NCBI RefSeq assembly: GCF_003286085.1 | Contig: NW_020825358.1 | Coordinates: 372,001-436,000 of the forward strand | Direction of reading: 5' to 3' | Source: Drosophila persimilis | Taxonomy: Eukaryota; Arthropoda; Insecta; Diptera; Drosophilidae | Length of the DNA stretch: 64,000 nt | Shown: one piece after another, positions 37,201 to 49,379 of the stretch | Numbering within the stretch: position 1 is the stretch's first letter | Layout: every line of letters starts with the position of its first letter | Made by a program: the position numbers and the translations under genes | The notes under the pieces: generated by a model | Told to the model about the DNA's origin: nothing | Databases searched by the model: none | Seen by the model: the letters and a program-made list of their open reading frames with translations, nothing else

Positions 37201-40200
37201 GTTGACAACATTTAAATTAACTTCAAAGTGCTGCCACCAACCTGGCTGACAGACTGACTGCCTGGCCAACAGGGAGGAAGGAGGAAGGAGGAAGATGGGG
37301 AAATGGGAAGACGCTCGAGATGGGAGAGGCAGTGGCAGAGCGGCAGTGGAGATGGTGATGCCGATAGAGCGGAAGAGCGGAAGAGCCGAAGGGAAAGTGA
37401 TGGAAGTGGAGCAGCACGCTGTTGCTGTCCCTGTAGCTGCTTCTGTCAGCGTGTTTAGAGTCGCACAAAGATGGGTGTAACGAAGGGTATATCAGACTGA
37501 AGGTCTGCCATGCAACGTATACTTTCACTGCACTTTAAATATACATACAAGATATTGTCAGAAACACCAAAACCGTTTCCTTCTTGCAGGTATTTTTTCC
37601 AAGGAATTTCGGTTATCTACAAATTGGAAAGTGGTTCTATCATAGAGGATTTAGCCTTGATAAAATCTTTCTACTTTGGGGCCACTTCTTTTATTTTCCT
37701 TCCTTTCACATTTTCATTATCAAATCATTATTTTAGATTGTATGCGGTATCCACTAGCTGGGGCGCCCCATGGAATCGTCATCTGTGTTCGCTGTGCTGC
37801 CATTGCCACTTCAGCTATGCCCCATCTCCCCCAGCGACCAGCATCATCTTTGGCTTTGTTTGTCTAAGCGCGGCACGCCTGCACGGCCGGACTCCTACTC
37901 CCTCCGCAGATCTCTCCAGGAGGCAGGAGGCAAACAGCTGCTGTCGTCATAAATCCCAGAGTCAGGCAGGCAGGCAGGCAGGCAGGGAGGCAGCAAGACA
38001 GGAAGGCAGGTCCTAGGAGATGCCTCCAACTGCCACTCGAATTCCACTACTAGAGCACAATCAGCTGAAAAGCTTCCACTCCAGCTCTGACCTTCATTCA
38101 TCTCCCTTTCAGCTCCGCGTAGGACATTCGCCGCGCTACCATTCATCTCTTCCACTTCCGTGTGGGACCTTCTCGGAGCTTCCAGCCTCCATTCACTTTG
38201 CATTGTGTATGTCTTTCAGGTCTGATTACCGTTTTCATTTGGCAAACAGACGTAATTAAAGCGTGTGTGTGTCTTCGTTGCTTGAATGGTTGATGTTGGT
38301 GCAAAAAAATTGAAACCTTCAATTGAATTTTAGCTACAAATTGGCTTAGAGATTGCGTGTCCCACCACCACATCAAACCACACACATTCAGGTAAATGTG
38401 TGTGTGTGTGCTTTCAGCAGGTGTCAATTACATTTAAAACTCAACAAAAAAAAACTTTGTGTGAAAAAACTGCACAAATTGCTATTACTCTGACGACTGT
38501 TACTCCTGGATGTACGCTTTAGCTGAAAGTTAATTAATTTATCCACTCACATGAAGTACTTGATCAACTGCAGAAGCTGGGCGGTGGGCCGGGCCGTTGC
38601 ATCCCGACTGGCCATGCGCGAAGTGGCCTCCTGCAGGGCAATGGGCAGACGAGGCATCAACTTGTGGACCATATCATCCAACTGTTAGGGACAGCAGAGG
38701 GAGAAGGGGGGAAAAGTATAAGCATAACCGAAATAAACTTGGCCACAACATTAGAAACCACTTGAGGACAAGTCCAATGCCCCAGACAGGACGAAAAGTT
38801 TTAATGACAAACGCCTGGGGGGGCTACGGCTACGGCTACAGCTACGGCTACAGCTACAGCTACAGCTACAGCTTCTGTTTGCTCCGCTCCGTCACCTGTC
38901 CGCACAAGTGGCAAAATAATTAGAGTTTCAAGTGGACTTTTTGATTACATTTGCATTTGACAAAGCTGCGAATCTAATTACAGCAGGCAAACAAGCCAAA
39001 CTCGAAAGAGCCCACAGACCAGAATCCACAGCCCAGAAGCAGCCAAGCGGAGCGATTCTGGAAACTTTTTATCCAACCAATTGGCACTTGTCCTTCGATG
39101 TACATCCCTCTGCTATTTACGCACCGTTTCCATTTGCTTGGCATAGTTGGAGGTGGAGTTTCCGGCCTGTATCAGGGGCCTGCCATTGTTGAATACCGCA
39201 CAGATCACCATTCCCAATGAGAACATATCGCTGAGCAGACTGCACTTGGACGTTGACTGTGTTTCGGGTGCTAAAATATATCACAATATACAAATTATCG
39301 AAGATACAAATGAATGATGCGAATTTACCCATAAAATCCAGATTCGGCTGGGCCATCTTTGATACCCTGTTACTCCACGGCGGACACGGAATTGAGCTAT
39401 TCAAATCAGTCTCATTCATTCTTTCTGCAATGCGAATATGAATACAAATTGCCATTCCGCCCCACACACCCGTCAGTTCAATTCATTTCAATTTGGCCTA
39501 TGGACAGTGGCCACAATATACTACCACGAGTAGTGGTAGTGGTACTCACCCACATACTCCATGCCAGCTAGCTTCCATATACCGCGTTTAGTTATTAGTA
39601 CAGAGGATGGACACACATTTCGATGAATTACGTGACCGGAATAGTGAAGATACGCCAGGGCCTCCGTCAGCTGCAGGACAACATACAGCATACAATATCC
39701 GAGCGAAGGACACACACCGACCTGCCACTCACCTGAAGAAAGCCGTATTTGAGTTCCATGTCCAAGAAGCTGTATTCCTTTGCATGAGCGGGCCGCTGCG
39801 GCTGGACGCCCGCCGGCCCCTGTGTCTGGGCCGGACCCACTCCGGCGCCCGCTCCTCCAGCAGCTGCCACATTCGCATTGTCATAGGTCTTCGACTCCTG
39901 CACGAGCAGACGGATAGACAGACAGGCAATAAAGAGTTAGTGCCTAATCCCGGTCTGAGCTCGTCGTAACGTTGCCTTTTCGTTTGGATCACTCTTTGGA
40001 GCCCAACCAAATGGCAACCTTCGAATCATAACTTAAAAATTCCCATTGCATTTGATGATAAGCCACTTAAACTCGCTCTCTCGCTCTCTCCCTCTCTCTC
40101 TCTCTGTTTGTTTTTTCCAACCTTTGATTTGCTTTTCCAATTTTTCATTGGTTCTGTGAGGGGCAATTTGTTTGTGCTCTGTGTTTTACCTTTGGCAATT

Positions 40201-42511
40201 TTCAAAGTAATTCAACTGGAATTGACTTTCCTTGAGACTGAAAAACTATTCGAAAGGTACTGTTCTGCTCTTTGGGTAATTGTTTTGTGTTTTGTGTTTT
40301 GTGCTGTGTGTTGCTGTTTCTGTAAGAAATTTTTTTGTGTGCACCTCAACACACTTTCGAGCAGGAGTACAGGTACAGTGTAGTTCAAAGATATAGGAAT
40401 AACAAAACTCTACTGATAGGGGATATTTCTTGACTACTAACTTTATCCTTTTATTGATTAAATTTTTATAAAAACTATACCCAAGCGAATCAACATTATT
40501 ATATCCCATTATTTAGATACTCTTTAGATGATTTCTATATCTATATCTATAACGGAACGTACTGTCCGAGCGTATCAACGTCAGAGCTGGGCGGCTCCAA
40601 ACCGAAGCTCTTTATTGACTCAATCCTGGCAGCGTAAACTTTCTCATAGACATAGTAACACGCAAACGCACCCAGTGTAATTCGATTTAGTTGTGTGAGT
40701 GTGCTGGCTGGCTGGATGGTTGGCTGGCTGGCGTTTGTGTTCCTGTCATGCATACCCAGTAGTTCCGCCTCATTCTCTGGTGAAGAAGGCACTGGGCTGA
40801 AAGTCAAACTATGCACTTGACTTTACGCTGCAGAGAAACTTTAACAAAACACTGAAAGGGCCAGGGAAAAGGCCAGGGAAAGAGCCAGGGAAAGAGCCAG
40901 GACCAGAGCCGCAGCAGAAACAACAATCAACACAGAACAATCTTAGCCGTTCCCTCCCTTGTGGGAGTAGCAGCAGGGAGGAAAAGGCAGGACTGACTAC
41001 CTTTAGGCCTCGATCCAAGCGACAAACACACAAATTGCATGTCCGTGTCGGTGTCAGAAACCCACAACTGAAACCGAAAACTAAAACTCAAACTCACATG
41101 GAAGGCCAGCACATTCGAGAGGCTGGCAAAGATGGGCTCCGAGGCGAAGGCCAGGGTGTCCGCACTCTCCTCTACGGTGTGATAGATCTGGAGTATCTGC
41201 AGAAAGAGAGTACCAGAAAGGAGACCTTCGAAAAAGTAATTATCGATGGGGGAGACAGGGCCGGCACTCACTCTGGGATGGCGAAAGCGTTCTAGTGTCT
41301 TCACCGAGCTCTTGAGCAGCTCGGTTATGGTCTCCTTGCGACGCGGCTTGTGCAGCTTCTCCGCAACCTTTTTCTCGAAAATAAACACCGAGCATTCCTG
41401 CCAGAAAGAAACACGGGGAGCATTTCCATTTGTGGCAAGGAGTTTTCGTGCTTTTGGGTATTGGGAAACTCACCTTGTTGTCGCTTTTGCGGTACGCATC
41501 GTGTATGCGCCAGGCCAACTCTGGCCCGGCACAAGCCACCGGCTTGCCAATCTCAAAGTACTGCGTAATGGGATTGCCATCGGCGACACTCTGCGACGTG
41601 GTGGCTGCGGCCACGTTGGTGCTTTTGAATTTGGCAAACATTGTGCCAGCGGGCATACCATCGATTAGCTTCGAGAATACATTCGAGAAGCTGCCCTGTC
41701 GCTTCGGGCCCGGCTGTACGGGCGCGCTGCCGATGGTTGGGGCAGATCCGGCCCCTCCTCCAGCAACTGATGGATCCCCGAGTGTTGCACCTGGTACACT
41801 CGCGGGGGATGATGATGATGAAAGAGATGATAGACGTCCGCGTTGTCCAGCTCCAGCTCCTGTTCCTAATCCCACACCTGAGGCAGCGCCCACACCCACA
41901 CCGCCCACACCGCTACCGATACCGACTCCAACGCCGACGCCCAATGCCACTCCATTAAATGTGTCGCATTTCGTTTGAATCACCGCCGCATCGCCAAGGC
42001 CGAGTCCATTCACGACACCACCACCACCGCCGGGGTAGAGAGACCCTCGCTTGAGAAGACTCACGTGCGGAGAGGGCGGGCCCCCGATGGAGGAGACCTT
42101 GCTGCGCTCCGCTAGGCTTATGTCGAGCACCGTGCTGGCGCTCCGCTGCCGTGACGCAATCGTTCCCGGTCCCGCTCCCAGACCCACACCGACAGCAGCC
42201 ACACCTCCGCCCAGACCTCCGCCTCCAAACTGCTGCTGCTGGCCAGCCCTGGCTGGTGAACCCGCTGCCACCGCTGCCGCTGCCACTGCACCTGAACCTG
42301 GACCACCACCACCCACTCCAACTCCGACTCCCACACCCCCTCCTACGCCCGCTCCTGGTCCTGGTCCCACTCCTGCCGCTGCACCGCCAGCCGGTGCTAT
42401 TCCGATAGCGCTGCCACTGCGACCGCGTTGCACCTCCTCGACACTATCCAAACGAGAGAAAATTCTGGCCGCCGTTGTTGCCGTTGTCTTGGATGTCTGC
42501 CCAGCCGCCAA
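26642..42511 (-). CDS. SCYL2-type pseudokinase (SCY1-like 2), 17 coding exons
   Basis: Exons, all minus and phase-consistent: 42511-41474, 41397-41272, 41196-41098, 39897-39733, 39670-39550, 39424-39329, 39270-39125, 38681-38551, 36246-36132, 35621-35476, 34378-34225, 33970-33794, 33701-33629, 33288-33152, 33089-32876, 31463-31210, 26929-26642. The frame totals 1159 codons; from the first AUG (41656) it gives 874 aa. SCYL2 proteins are clathrin/AP2-associated endosome-Golgi proteins. Matches to human SCYL2 in order: NPITQYFEIGK, EVxVFxFEKK-type strand, RHPRILQIYHTVEESADTLA, SEPIFASLSNVL, KYGFLQLTEALAYLH, DFMAPET, SDMFSLGMVICAVFN, then HEAT-like repeats through NVLPLLIPHTVNPALNFEH. It is a predicted pseudokinase: the catalytic loop reads HRNVCPSSV (Asp of HRD replaced by Asn) and the DFG position reads GME. 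The C-terminus is Ser/Arg-rich (RRHSSIG, RSRRQSTV). D. melanogaster CG1951 is the SCYL2 orthologue I remember; whether this is that gene or a paralogue is unresolved. Confidence 0.88.
27643..27710. repeat. Compound (GT)n microsatellite
   Basis: An interrupted GT/GTAT block within the last intron of the SCYL2-like gene; a second GT block is at about 28264-28304. Confidence 0.9.
31519..31542. repeat. (AG)12 microsatellite
   Basis: Lies about 55 bp upstream (minus strand) of the penultimate SCYL2-like exon. It reads as CT-rich on the transcribed strand and so contributes a distal pyrimidine tract. Confidence 0.95.
32479..32520. repeat. (GGGCCA)7 hexamer repeat
   Basis: Seven copies with one variant (GGACCA), in an intron of the SCYL2-like gene. 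Confidence 0.9.
38823..38873. repeat. (CTACRG)8 hexamer repeat
   Basis: Alternating CTACGG/CTACAG copies in an intron of the SCYL2-like gene. Confidence 0.9.
40547..40753 (-). CDS. Candidate nested small protein (68 aa) in an intron
   Basis: The frame lies in the 1.2-kb intron of the SCYL2-like gene (41097-39898), same strand. From the AUG at 40753 it encodes 68 aa. The first 25 residues come from a CTGG-type simple repeat and are low complexity. The remaining 43 (LNRITLGAFACYYVYEKVYA..., ending SSDVDTLGQYVPL) look like real protein, with a mildly hydrophobic segment and GC-rich third positions. The frame stays open upstream to a strong acceptor (TTTGACTTTCAG, about 40803) in phase 2, which does not match the phase-0 donor of the preceding kinase exon. 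It is therefore more likely an independent small gene or the 3' exon of another transcript. I recognise no family. Confidence 0.35.
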   Translation of the reverse strand: MHDRNTNASQPTIQPASTLTQLNRITLGAFACYYVYEKVYAARIESIKSFGLEPPSSDVDTLGQYVPL

Positions 42512-42589
42512 TCAGGAGTCGCGTTTCCGCTTCCTTTCGCTGGCCTACGTAACAGTCGCTTGGTCGTCTCCTTGGAGCGCTGCTTTCCT

Positions 42590-42612
42590 TTCAAGTTCGT
42601 GGCTGCAATGAG
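42590..42612 (-). promoter_or_regulatory. Strong splice acceptor 5' of the SCYL2-like first exon
   Basis: On the minus strand a pyrimidine-rich stretch ends in CTCTCATTGCAG|CC near 42604. It looks like a strong acceptor. Entry here gives an in-frame UGA at 42514-42512 in the kinase frame, so an exon beginning here would be 5' UTR up to that point. This bears directly on where translation starts. Confidence 0.4.
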
Positions 42613-45600
42613 AGCAGGGGGAGCAGAAATATATATAAATTTCACTGTAATTGCGGCCACTTCACAGTACTCATCCGCCAACCGGCTACCGGGTTGGCCC
42701 GACATCGGAGTCATGAGCCGGAGCCGGAGCCCGACTGAAAGCTCGAAACCCTCATTGCACTGACACTTAATGCGCTTATGGGCGCCGACTCGACCCGACC
42801 TTTGTGTTCCATTCATACGTTCATTAAGTGCCAGCAAAGCGAGGGTTAAACTCGTTTGCTAGAATCCCCCCCTAATAGCCAAAAGCCCAACAGTATTATA
42901 CATTTACTGCGAATCACCTTCAGAAGGGAAACCCCAGATGCATTTTCACAACAGGCTCTGTGCTTTAATACAAAAATAACTAATAGTTGGTTAACATTTC
43001 AATTTGCAACCACCGCTCTCCGGGGATCTCAAATCGAAACATTCATTCGATGCCATCCGATGTAGAAACTAACGGAGGAAGAAATGGGCGAATACATCAA
43101 GAGTTTTGGTAATCAGTTTTGAATCAGTATTCTAGAATTCTTTAAATAGATACTGGCTTTAGCTCGCTTTGCTCTCATGTAACACATACTAGAAGGAGAG
43201 ATAGTTTAATGAACTAGTTTACCTCAGCCAATAGTCGTAAATACATATCTCCCAGCTAAACTAAAACTAAGTAGAATTAAATATGGACAATCAGGCAGGC
43301 AAAAAACTTTTCGATTTACTTTTGATAAATTTCCGTGTTTGCCAAACTTTTTTAGTTTTCAAAACGGAAACATTTTCCTGGTCGAAATGAGAAGTAAACG
43401 GCTTTTTATGCGAAACAAATCGCAATTTTAAAGGCAAAAAAATATCTATAAATAGGACCTATTGACCCAACTTCCCATATTTTTTTGAAATAATTGGACA
43501 ATGCAACAACAAAAACATCACAGACGATTTTTCACTAAATTGTGCGCTTAACAGGACATGAGAAAATGGGAGCACCTGAAAACGGAACGTTTCGGCTGTA
43601 AGCGCAGAAATGCGAAAGTCACTGAAAGCCGGAGCCTCCCTGAATGAATAATTTATTTTCAATAAAATTCAATTATTTTCCCCTTCTGCTGCCCCCTGCT
43701 GCCTAAATGAATTGAATAATTCATGCTTCCCCCGAAAATCAGAATTCACATGCATAGTATATTCAGAAAATTATAGAAATTTTTGATAATAATGCAAAAA
43801 CAAACATGATAATAAGGTAATAATTAATTGCCTATTTTAATTTGATTTTTTTTGTTGTTTCATAACCTGATAGCTCAGATTGAACGTGCGGGAATTTGTG
43901 GCTAGGTTTTTGCTTTGTGTGATTAAATGAATATTTAAATATTTAATAAAGCTAATTAAAAAGCACTTAAGGATAACTAGTAGACATCTTTCCATTAATA
44001 ATTTAATAATTGTAATACGAATCAAAGGTATATTTATTACTACACAAATATTTAAATCAATACCGCACCCAAATACGAGTAATATCGAATATCTGTGCTC
44101 GTTTTGTTCGTTTTTTATGGCAGCATCCACCAATTAGAAGCTCCATAAGAGACAATGTGTGTGGGTTTTGTTTTTGCTAAAGCTCTTTTATCAAATGGAC
44201 TGCAGAAATCCTGCAATCAAACGAACACACAGATGGCTGCCCGCAATCGGATAGTTTTTGCAATAAATTGATATCAGAATAATGATTACATGACTCGCTG
44301 CACTCAAAGCATTGTTTTAACAGACAGATTTGTTTATAAAGAAAACTTCGGTCAAGCTTGTTATACAATTCTATTGAATTGTTGCCTTGCAACTGCACAA
44401 TTAAAAAGTTTAATGAGTTTGGGCCCCCAACGCCAGGCCATTCAATACGGATATCTCGGTGTCTGTCTGCTTGTGGGAATGTTTGATCAAAAGAGAGGTG
44501 ACGGAAACTTTTTATTCATTTATGATAATACGCTTAGCACATAATCTCTTTATTAATTACTGCATATAGCGACGGCAGAGAGGCAAAAGCTGGGTAAAGA
44601 AACTACAAATCTGGCGGAAAATGCTTAAATGAAATTGCATAAATTTGTACTTCTAGACGTACTTCAGCAATTGGCCAAATGGAAACATGATGCAATTTGA
44701 CTTGCAAAACATGTGTCAAATTCCCTGTTCATGCCACGAGGCACGTCGCATGCTTGCTGCATTCCCCATTCCCCATTCCCCCAGACTCCGTAGGAGTCTG
44801 CCTGCTGTTTTCGCTTGGTATACATTCTTTGTGCACTGAATTATTCAATGGAGGTAAACATTTTGGCAAGAGGCACCCAACGGTCGGAAAGCCAGCAAAT
44901 CGACTTCAGACGTCTTACAGTCAGAGTCAAAGGAAGTCTAAGGGATGCGTGGGGGATGGGGCGGACAAACGAGGGTACATACATTTTCCAGTAAACGTAA
45001 AACTATTTAGTGAAAACATTTACCTTTTGGCTTTTTCCTGCCTTTTCCCAGACACAGGACAGGGACTAGGGCGACCCAAGGATCTGGGCAAAGTAGCGTG
45101 AAATTTGTACGTTAAATAAATTGTGTTGATGGTAAACAAATAAAATATGAGAGCCGAGAAACTTGGCCGCATTGTGTGCTTAATGGTGTCTGTACTCAAA
45201 CGGAACAAAGTTCCAACTGTGTAGAGGAGTCGGCAGCAGACGGACGGACTGAGAGACGAATGGCGACACAGGACAGGGACCGATGATGGCTAACAGACAG
45301 CCAGAATGGCAGCAGGAAAGCAGCAGGCCGAGGGCACGGTAAAATACCGATTGGCGGTGGCAACTTTCTAGGTCAGCATTTTGCAATCGAGGACAAACAA
45401 GCTTAAATATTTAAGACGGTTAAGCGAGGCGAACGAATGCGATTCGGTTTTATGGTATTCCGTTTGTAATCTACTCGCAAAAGTCCAGGGAATTTTATTT
45501 TGAATTGAATCATTTAGTGGGTTGGTTGGCTTTCTCAAAAAACTGTAAAAGAAATTTATGCCAGTGGAGCCTAGGAATCAAGGAATCCAGGAATCTAGAA

Positions 45601-45981
45601 TTTATTAGGTATGGTATGGTATGTTCTATAAAAACTAGTAAGCATAAATAAATCATTCAATTAACGGAGTTTGCGAACAAATAAAAGGGTGGACAGATCT
45701 TGTTTACTTGATTAATACAATATGTTCAATACATAAAATGAATACTAAATAAACAAACAACAAAAAACAACAAGCAAACAAAAGTGTATAAATTCATGTA
45801 TTATCTCCAGGAATTAAATGAAAACTGAATAAATGTAATTAAATCGCAGCTGCCGAAACAATGCCAAATCCATACATTCTGTCTGTCTGTTGGTGTATCG
45901 TGAATGAAATTCATTTAATTTATTCCAACTCAAGAGGATTCCCATTTAAAATGCAGGCTTATAAAATGCGATGAAACTCAC

Positions 45982-46020
45982 ATTAAACGAGAAGCTGGCA
46001 TACCCGTATTGATTCTTCAT
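45982..46020 (-). CDS. Candidate first coding exon of the SCYL2-like gene (13 codons)
   Basis: An AUG at 46020 opens MKNQYGYASFSFN and ends at AAT|GTGAGT in phase 0. The large kinase exon has a phase-0 acceptor candidate, GGGCAG|ACATCC near 42497. Joining them would supply an AUG for the otherwise AUG-less 285-codon N-terminal region. The exon is very short and the last exonic base is T rather than G, so this is only a hypothesis. Confidence 0.2.
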
Positions 46021-47034
46021 TATTCCACTTTCGCGCCGTACGAGTCCCCACTTTCATCAGCGGAAAATGCGAGCTTTTAATGGTAGTGGCTTATCCATTG
46101 ACCTGCTATTAAATTCCTAATAAATTTCATTGAAAAAGTTAGCGGACAAATTCGCTGTTAATTACAATTTGAATTTTATAAAGGCTCGCTCGCGCACCTA
46201 AGAGCAGGTGGTGGACGGTGCGGGCCTTAGGGTGGAAAGCTGTTAATGCGAGCAGCTCGTGGCCGGGACACGTGGACATGTGGCACGGGCCGGTTTTATT
46301 GATCGCGACATGAGCATGAACACGGAGATAAATGCGGATGCGGATGCGGATGAGAAAGTGGACGCGGACACGGAGGAGGATTTAGGGCACGGACTAAAGC
46401 ATCCAAAATTAATTGATAAAAGTGTGTCGTAAACACAGACACCATAGAAAACATATATTCGGTGGCAGAGACTATAAATACCCTTGCGGTCTCAGTATTT
46501 GTATGATTATTTGATTCAGGCAAAGTAAAGAATTTGCTTAAAAAATCAGCTTTTTCGGTGAAATGTTTCTGATTTTAATCAATTTAAGCTGTTCAAATTC
46601 CTGGAGCTCACAAAAACTTTTCTTACTATGAAATCGAGGTGGTTCTGCATACATACTCGTACGTAAATATGTACTCGTTATTCATGCAACAAAACAAACA
46701 ACTATTCAAAATCGTAATACCCTCTGCATCTCTCCACAAAGAAGACTCCATCGATCGAAGCGAAAGGAAATCTGGGGAATGGCATAGAGCGAGAGAATTA
46801 TTTTTGGCAACCAAGAAGCAGAGAGATTTGTGTGTTGTTGTTTTTTGTTGAATGTTATATTTTTGACAAAATGTGTCTGTATTTGTGCGCATTTAAGGTT
46901 CTGCTGAGCGTTAAATATATTTAGCCCAAAGTCAGACGAAGATGCGGCACAAAGGGCAGAACAAAAGGAAGCAACAGTAACAGCAACAGCAACAGCGGCA
47001 GCATGTTGCCAAGCAAAGCGCTGATTGAAGACAA

Positions 47035-47035
<1 letters not shown>

Positions 47036-47068
<33 letters not shown>
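47036..47068. repeat. (AC)16 microsatellite
   Basis: Perfect dinucleotide run; a second (AC) run starts at about 47210. Confidence 0.95.
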
Positions 47069-47070
<2 letters not shown>

Positions 47071-49199
47071 AGATGGAAGGACAGAAAGACAGGCAGGACA
47101 GAAACGAACAGACACAGTAGCCAAAACAAACACACGCACACGCACATGCACAGGCACACAGATGTCTCAATTAGAAAAAAAGATATGACGGTCCCTTTAG
47201 CCATGGACAAACACACACACACACACACACACACATGACAGCGGGGGTTGTGTGTGGCAGTTAGGGCCACTGTGACTGTGCCCCATCTTTTGTTTGCATT
47301 CTCCTCGTTTATACATAGTCCGCCTTGCTCGAGAGAGAGAGAGGGAGAGGGAGAGGGGGACAAAGGCCAGCGCTACAGATGTGTGTTGGTTGCGTGACAC
47401 GAAAACAAAAAGACATGAAGCACTCATCGGCCAGACATCTCTGCTGAAAAGCACTGTGAAATGATAACTGTACAAATTTCCATAGCATACTTTCGAGCGT
47501 CATGCTACTGCTCCTCCCACTCCGGCCCGAAAGCACATTTTTGGGATTGCAATCAGCATGGATAAACTGACATTCCTCGGATGCCTTCGAGCTGGTGCAT
47601 TTCCATAGTATACATTCGAGAGTGCCTCCTGTTGCAACTGCAGCAGCTGCTTACCTGCTAATTACGCCTCAGGAAGGTGGGTTCTCTCTGTTTCGAAATG
47701 GGCTAATAATCTTATACAACTGAGAGCACTCTTAACGGGGAATAGCAGGGACAGGGGGCAGAGTTCAATACTCCTGCCCTGTCATTGGTCTTGGGTCTCA
47801 TCTCATCCCCCTACTCGGTGGGAATGGCCCCTCGGGCCAAATGCGCACATTTGCATATTACGTATACGGCACGTGAAACGTGCCCAGGGAGCAGAGCTGT
47901 TGCTTCTGCTGCGTCTCCTTCTGCGCCCCTGCTACTGCCACTGCTGCTGCTGCTGTCACTGAGGCATTATGGGCTGCTTAATTAAATCTTTTGCGTAATT
48001 TGTTTAGTTATCCTCCATAGTATCCACTTGAAAATTGAATGGAACTGTGTATGTGCGTGAGCGGGGCTAAGTGTCTGTCCTTAGTGGGGATGAGATCGAA
48101 ACAAAAGCTGCTTAAGCATTTGCTTAAGTGTTGCAGACGAGCGATGGTAATTGAATTGTGGCTAACTGCAACTTCAATAGCAGCAGCAACAGCAACAGCA
48201 ACAACACAATTGTGGCATAATTATTGTATACAAGAGGCCGCCAAGGACCGTAAACTGTTTCCTCAGACCTCCCAAATCAAGTTATGAAGCTCATTTTAGA
48301 ACAGCCACAGGCCGCCGAAGCACTAATTAGAAGCATTGTATCTATACGATGAGGATTGCCAGAAGAAAAAATGAGGTTTGGATAGATCCTTCTAACCCTT
48401 TCTAATTGGTAGGAAATTACAATTGTGGTTCTGGCTGTAGTACAAATAGCCAAACAGAAGATATCAAGCTGGTCTCGGATGCGTACTGTTGGCACACTTG
48501 TACGGACTACCGGGCTGGTATCCATTCGCATTAAGAAGAATGGGCAATTAGTTTGTCTCTGGCGAAGTGTTGCTACTGAGAGGCGATTCCTCTTTTGGTT
48601 GCTTTTGTTGTTCTTCCGCGTGCGTGAGCACAATATGTTGCCATGTTTGGCTAGGCGGCTTGATTGCCAGGCCAATATGCGTAAAAGTCAGGCCTCACTG
48701 CGTTAATATGTTTGTTTGGGGGCCAGTGGCAGCGCCTGGACCGAATGCCTGGCTCCTGAGTAATCAGTTTTCAATAATGCCGCTTCATTCCGGTATTTAA
48801 CAGCTTAAGCAACAGCAACAGCACTAGCAGCTCAGCTCTCTAGAACGAGCTGTTGAAGCGTGGGCGAAACGCCTGTTTACACGGCGTTAAGACATCGAGC
48901 GCCACTCTGCAGATGCCATTCTGGATGGAAATTGAATTTGATTGCTTATTAGTGCACACGCAACATGAATTTTAATATGCCATGCCCCAGCATATGCCTG
49001 AAATCGCATTCAGTTAGAGTCCAAATTAATTTTATTGTAGCCAGCATTCGCATTAAATGCGAAATTAAATCTAGACTTTGGAGAATGCTTGGGTTTCGTT
49101 TTGTGTCGATATAATTAAAGCATTGACTCAAAAAAGATTTGATTTCATTGGTATTTAATTTGTTAAATTTATGAATAATTGTGTGGTTGAAATGAAGGT

Positions 49200-49379
49200 A
49201 TGGCAAGAAGATATCTAAGCAGCAGGAGGTCTACTCAGGATATCAACGAAATTGAGAACTTGATATGCCTCACGATGCTCAGCCTCCACCAGAATATGGA
49301 GCGATCCTTTTGTGAGGTTTGCCGAATAAACGTACGATTTGGAATGTTCTTACGTGTTAAATTGAATATTGAATTTTGA
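49200..49379 (+). CDS. Candidate small ORF (59 aa) in AT-rich DNA
   Basis: ATG at 49200 to TGA at 49377-49379. The product begins MARRYLSSRRSTQDINEIEN and continues through LICLTMLSLHQNMERSFCEV. It has mixed polar and hydrophobic character with two cysteines, unlike the low-complexity frames around it, and its central codons (CTC AGC CTC CAC CAG) are GC-ending within AT-rich surroundings. No family is recognised, and no upstream acceptor or downstream partner exon is evident. It could be a microprotein, a single exon of an unseen gene, or a decayed fragment. Confidence 0.3.
   Translation: MARRYLSSRRSTQDINEIENLICLTMLSLHQNMERSFCEVCRINVRFGMFLRVKLNIEF

Noticed and set aside
42051..42611. 186-aa Pro/Thr-rich plus-strand open frame
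   Set aside because: Antisense of the Gly/Val-rich N-terminal exon of the SCYL2-like gene.
42397..42837. 146-aa minus-strand open frame overlapping the first SCYL2-like exon
   Set aside because: Runs in a different frame from the kinase, crosses a strong acceptor, and shows no protein-like pattern beyond basic residues.
46310..46432. 40-codon plus-strand ORF starting MSMNTEINADADAD
   Set aside because: Its core is a GCGGAT hexamer repeat; protein-like appearance is due to the repeat.
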